This document shows, in pieces, positions 61,010 through 64,000 of a stretch of DNA of 64,000 nt; position 1 is the first letter of the stretch, and each line of letters starts with the position of its first letter. The translations under genes were made by a program, and so were the position numbers. The notes beneath the pieces are model-generated. The model had not been told where the DNA came from. It saw only the letters and a list, made by a program, of their open reading frames with translations, and did no database searches. The stretch is from BOG-933 sp037147415 (GTDB lineage: Bacteria > Pseudomonadota > Alphaproteobacteria > Azospirillales > Azospirillaceae). The DNA is taken from positions 15,402 through 79,401 of the forward strand of contig JBAWVF010000001.1 in the NCBI GenBank assembly GCA_037147415.1. Direction: 5' to 3'.

Positions 61010-61759
61010 TTATAACGACTTCGTAACCCGCGCCAGAGTCAAAACATCAACCCGGGCCGCACCGGCCTGCATCAGCACGTCGGCACATTCGGCAAGAGTG
61101 GCCCCGGTGGTCAGCACATCATCGATCAAGACAATGTTGGCCTCTCGAACTCGCGCCGCTCGGGACGGCCGTACCCGAAAGGCGCCGGCAACATTGCGGT
61201 GGCGATCCTTCCGGTTCAAACCGCCTTGCACCGGGGTCGGACGGTGACGCTCCAGCAGATCGGGCAGATGGAGCAGACCGGTCAGCCGGCAAACCGACGC
61301 GGCAAGCAAAGCCGATTGATTATAGCGGCGCCACAGCAGGCGCCAGCGATGGAGCGGCACCGGTGTCACCAGAGTTGCATCGGCCAACAAGTCGGCGCCG
61401 GCGCGCACCAGCCAACTGCCATAAACTGCGGCGGCATAAGTTTGGTCGGCGTATTTCAGGCCCAACACCAGGGGCCGGCTGGCATCATTATAGACCATGA
61501 CCGCGCGCGCCCGCCCGAACGACGGCCGTTCGGTCATACAGTCGCCGCAGAGTGCATCGCCGCCGATATCCAGTTCAAAGGGCAGGCCGCAACAAAGACA
61601 CAGCGGCGGACCGATGAAAGACAAAGCACACCAGCACGGCACACACAAACCGCCCCGGGTTTCAACCTGGCTGTTACAAGCCGGGCAACGTTGCGGCAGA
61701 ACCACGTCCAGAATACGGCCCGCAAGACGCAGAGCGGTCCGGGCGGACGTGGTGAACAT
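61010..61759 (-). CDS. ComF-family phosphoribosyltransferase-like protein
   Basis: A 249-residue cytosolic protein. The N-terminus has two Cys pairs per zinc site (CPACNSQ...CVPC; CLCCGLP...CGDC). The C-terminal PRTase loop is IVLIDDVLTTGATLAECADVL. Family members (ComF/GntX) are linked to DNA uptake or utilisation, although the reaction is unsettled. No other competence gene is near. Confidence 0.9.
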   Translation of the reverse strand: MFTTSARTALRLAGRILDVVLPQRCPACNSQVETRGGLCVPCWCALSFIGPPLCLCCGLPFELDIGGDALCGDCMTERPSFGRARAVMVYNDASRPLVLGLKYADQTYAAAVYGSWLVRAGADLLADATLVTPVPLHRWRLLWRRYNQSALLAASVCRLTGLLHLPDLLERHRPTPVQGGLNRKDRHRNVAGAFRVRPSRAARVREANIVLIDDVLTTGATLAECADVLMQAGAARVDVLTLARVTKSL

Positions 61760-61802
61760 AACGCGTTCCTTGCCCGGGCGCCTGCGAATAGACTTCCGAC
61801 GA

Positions 61803-62366
61803 TCAGGCGGCCTTCTTGAGCTGCCCGGCTTCCGTAAAGACTTTCATCATATTTTCAATAAATCCCGCCAAGGCTTCGCTATTGCGCGCGGTAATCAGAT
61901 TGCCGTCGACCACGACCGGCTCATCAATCCATTGTCCGCCGGCGGCGAGAATTGCTTCGGAGACTTCAAGCGGCGCGGCCAGCGAACGGCCCTTGAGAGA
62001 CCGGGCAAAAGGCAACAATCCGATGCCCTGATCGATGGCGGCAATCGGCTTGCCGGCGTCAAGGAAATGTCCGACAATGCGCTTGGTATGAGGATTGCGC
62101 ACAAGTTTGGTAATGCTGCGCTCGCCACCCGGCAGCATCAGCATGTCGAAATCGGCGCCGAGAGCTTCACTGATTTGAAGATCTATCGGAAAGAAATGGC
62201 CCCAACCTTTACCGTGCCAGCCATTGGCCAGGCCCTGGTCCGGAGAAAGTGTCTTTAGCGTCGCGCCTGCTTTAAGCAGAACCCGTTGGGGTTCGGTCAA
62301 TTCTGTTTCTTCAAACCCGGATGCCAACATGATAGCAACGGAGCATCCCATCAACACTTTGTCCAT
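61803..62366 (-). CDS. DJ-1/PfpI-family protein lacking the nucleophile cysteine
   Basis: A 187-residue class I glutamine-amidotransferase-like fold. The family glutamate is present in ASGFEETE, and MLMLPGG is the expected strand. At the nucleophile elbow, where relatives have A-I-C-H-G, this protein reads IAAIDQGIGLL: Asp112 and Gln113 replace Cys and His. Typical protease, deglycase or glyoxalase-III chemistry should therefore be impossible. It could be a binding or regulatory protein. It lies between comF and the IscA-type gene. Confidence 0.85.
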   Translation of the reverse strand: MDKVLMGCSVAIMLASGFEETELTEPQRVLLKAGATLKTLSPDQGLANGWHGKGWGHFFPIDLQISEALGADFDMLMLPGGERSITKLVRNPHTKRIVGHFLDAGKPIAAIDQGIGLLPFARSLKGRSLAAPLEVSEAILAAGGQWIDEPVVVDGNLITARNSEALAGFIENMMKVFTEAGQLKKAA

Positions 62367-62423
62367 TCGTATCTATTCCTTTCCTGTACTTGTTCCGGGA
62401 TACGTAGCACCAAAAGAGCACCA

Positions 62424-62451
62424 AAAGGCGAACGGGCACCCTGCCGCCTTT
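62424..62451 (-). terminator. Possible terminator downstream of the IscA/ErpA-type gene
   Basis: On the minus strand AAAGGCG pairs with CGCCTTT around an inner GGG-TG-CCC stem and is followed by TT. It lies in the otherwise featureless 238-base gap between this gene and the DJ-1-like gene. Confidence 0.35.
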
Positions 62452-62604
62452 CGCTACGGATCTGTTACGAAAGTGGCGCTTCAGAGGCGAACTGTCAACC
62501 CCGCATCCTGCGATGCAGCATAAATGTCCCAGGGTAAGTAATTATCCGAGTAGTGTTTCGGTACTGTTTCGGCGCTCGAACAAGCTTTATCCGAACAAAG
62601 ACAC

Positions 62605-62946
62605 TTAGACTGCGAACGAGGAGCCGCAGCCGCATGAAGCGGTCGCATTTGGATTACGAACCTGAAACGAGGCGCCGATTAAATCCTCGACATAATCCAA
62701 GGTCGCCCCGGCCAATAAATCAAGAGAGCAGTCGTCAACAACCACGCGAACGCCGTCACGCTCGAACACGGCATCATCCTCGTTTCGATTGTCGTCGAAG
62801 GTAAAGCCATACTGAAAGCCCGAGCAGCCCCCGCCCGAAACCGACAGGCGCAGCATCAAACCGGCACGCGCCTCGGCCGACAGAATCCGACCGATCCGCT
62901 GAACGGCATTGTCGGTCAGACTCAAGCTTCGTGCCGGGTCACTCAT
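62605..62946 (-). CDS. A-type iron-sulfur carrier (ErpA/IscA/HesB family)
   Basis: A 113-residue Fe-S carrier. The three ligand cysteines are in GGGCSGFQYGF (Cys41) and SCGCGSSF (Cys105, Cys107). LTDNAVQRIGRIL and DYVEDLIGASFQVRNPNA complete the signature, which resembles ErpA-like members. A 10-residue longer frame starts at 62976. No isc or suf genes are in the window. Confidence 0.93.
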   Translation of the reverse strand: MSDPARSLSLTDNAVQRIGRILSAEARAGLMLRLSVSGGGCSGFQYGFTFDDNRNEDDAVFERDGVRVVVDDCSLDLLAGATLDYVEDLIGASFQVRNPNATASCGCGSSFAV

Positions 62947-62987
62947 GCGCCGCTTCCTTTGGTCGGTGATGCTCAATCGATGATCAA

Positions 62988-63016
62988 GATGTAGGGCGAA
63001 AACAGGCTCAGGTCAA
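62988..63016 (-). promoter_or_regulatory. Predicted promoter of the IscA/ErpA-type gene
   Basis: Minus strand TTGACC (63016-63011), 17-base spacer, TACATC (62993-62988), 42 bases before the ATG at 62946. The -35 is close to consensus. Confidence 0.5.
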
Positions 63017-63205
63017 ATGTCCGGCACCGTCGGCTGTTTGTGGCCAATTCGTCACGCCGTGTTCCGGTTGCCTGCGCTACACCCTTGTGGCGGCTTGACA
63101 GGGGGCGCATCCGCAAAGACTCTGGCTTCGAAAGCAAGTCATGCCGGACGCCGGGATTGTCGCGGCCATCCAATATTCATGGCCGATCAACATAAGGATG
63201 CTCCC

Positions 63206-64000
63206 ATGTTTTTTCCTGAGTTCAGAACGTTGGCGCTATCCACCGTCGCTTGTGCCCTTGGCGGGATTTCGTTTCTGGTTACAGCGGCCCCGGCTTATGC
63301 GGATTCGGTTCCGGTCGATTATTCCTACACCTCGACGGGTGGCTTTCGCCGGATCACCGGCACCTATACCAACGGTTCGATCGACATCACGATCACCGGC
63401 TCAAGTACTGGCCCGGAGCAGATCACCGGTACGGTCACCGGCAGTACTCTGGCGGTCAGCAGCAGCAGCGGTATCCGCACGACCGGCACAATTTCCGGTT
63501 CTTTCAGCAGCGGCACTATTAAAATAACGACGACTGAATCCAAGAGCGGCACGGCTTCATCATTTGCGATTCCTACGGACTCAACGCTCACATATCAGAA
63601 TGTGTCCTCGAATATCGTGACGATCACGGGGACAACGATACAAAGCGGCAAGACATCCGCTGTCTCTTGCACATACAATAAAAGCACCAAATCCACGACC
63701 GGCACCGGCAATTGCGAGGTCGGTCCCTTTTTGTTTTTAGACCTTTATGTCAATGCGCAGACTAAGCAAGCGCAGGCGCAGACGACCGTAACCTCGCAGG
63801 CCAGCCGGACCGAGACCCAGATGGTGGTCGGCATGATCGAGCGCCGCATCTCGGCCAGCCTTGCCCCGGCTTTCGCCGCGGCGTTCCGCCCCACCGGCAC
63901 GGATGACAAGAAGAAACAAAAGTTGAGCGACGCTTCCGATGTACGGAGCATGCCTATCGGCTTGACGCACACACCCACTAGATATAGTATTTTCCAGAAA
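63206..64000 (+). CDS. Secreted Thr/Ser/Gly-rich protein, incomplete at the window edge
   Basis: 265 codons without a stop, running off the right edge, so the gene is partial. AAGGA lies seven bases before the ATG. A signal peptide is visible (LSTVACALGGISFLVTAAPAYA-type, cleaving near residue 32). The next ~150 residues are short beta-strand-like repeats rich in Thr, Ser and Gly (ITGTYTNGS, ITITGSSTG, ITGTVTGST, TTGTISGSFSSGT). Then comes a helical stretch QTTVTSQASRTETQMVVGMI and ERRISASLAPAFAAAFRP. That order (beta-rich passenger, helical linker) resembles an autotransporter, with the barrel presumably beyond the window. Perfect TTGACA lies at 63095-63100, but its -10 is weak. Confidence 0.75.
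   Translation, partial: MFFPEFRTLALSTVACALGGISFLVTAAPAYADSVPVDYSYTSTGGFRRITGTYTNGSIDITITGSSTGPEQITGTVTGSTLAVSSSSGIRTTGTISGSFSSGTIKITTTESKSGTASSFAIPTDSTLTYQNVSSNIVTITGTTIQSGKTSAVSCTYNKSTKSTTGTGNCEVGPFLFLDLYVNAQTKQAQAQTTVTSQASRTETQMVVGMIERRISASLAPAFAAAFRPTGTDDKKKQKLSDASDVRSMPIGLTHTPTRYSIFQK

Noticed and set aside
63095..63123. Promoter of the secreted repeat protein
   Set aside because: TTGACA is a perfect -35, but the base block 17 downstream (GACTCT) is a poor -10, so it is not listed as a promoter.
62367..63205. tRNA or small RNA gene in the gaps around the IscA-type gene
   Set aside because: I found no cloverleaf-compatible pattern or T-loop GGTTCRA box. Only promoter and hairpin signals are visible.

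Overview
The window is a GC-rich chromosomal segment of an alphaproteobacterium. The neighbourhoods are typical of that class, most like Rhodospirillales-type genomes, though I cannot name a genus. They include the long envelope operon rpsB-tsf-pyrH-frr-uppS-cdsA-dxr-rseP-bamA-ompH-fabZ-lpxA-lpxI-lpxB, the dapF-mtaB-ftsY run, the comF-grxC-nitrilase run, and an LpxI-type lipid A pathway. Almost all sequence is coding. I see no rRNA, tRNA, CRISPR array, prophage or intact insertion sequence.

Layout. 0.1-5.2 kb: gloB, a glutathione S-transferase and a small cupin protein, then a cyclic-nucleotide-gated-type K+ channel, a receiver/HD-GYP regulator and a small zincin, all on the plus strand. 5.2-11.5 kb: a chemoreceptor and a MexEF/OqxAB-like efflux pair. 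11.6-14 kb: a peroxide-defence locus, ahpC-ahpD divergent from oxyR. 14.1-16.5 kb: a small acidic protein and a Lon-related protease. 16.5-26.9 kb: an MdtABC-like tripartite efflux operon (adaptor, two RND permeases, outer-membrane factor) carrying two type II toxin-antitoxin modules inside it: higBA in the operon direction and hicAB on the opposite strand. 27-30.9 kb: an orphan secretin-N-domain lipoprotein, a NUDIX hydrolase, a large zinc-ribbon protein kinase and gloA. 30.9-44.5 kb: the translation/isoprenoid/phospholipid/outer-membrane operon, with lpxD absent from its usual place. 44.8-47.6 kb: a polytopic membrane protein and a histidine kinase. 47.8-54.4 kb: glgB, dapF, mtaB, ftsY and a membrane protein with a long disordered tail. 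54.5-58.1 kb: the assimilatory sulfate operon cysH-cysD-cysNC. 58.1-62.9 kb: mtnA, a CBS protein, nitrilase, grxC, comF, a DJ-1-like protein and an IscA/ErpA-type protein. From 63.2 kb to the right edge runs an incomplete gene for a secreted Thr/Ser/Gly-rich protein.

Shared themes are the envelope (lipid A, BamA, OmpH, RseP, UppS, CdsA, two RND pumps) and thiol/peroxide chemistry (GloA, GloB, GST, AhpCD, OxyR, GrxC, sulfate reduction). Intergenic regions repeatedly contain short tandem duplications with units of 14-18 bp next to gene ends. The most unusual points are the toxin-antitoxin pairs inside the efflux operon, an oxyR whose only well-placed start codon is ATC, the missing lpxD, a DJ-1 homologue without its cysteine, and a composite kinase with a ~510-residue N-terminal region I do not recognise. 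All function calls rest on reading the sequence and family knowledge; no database search was run.
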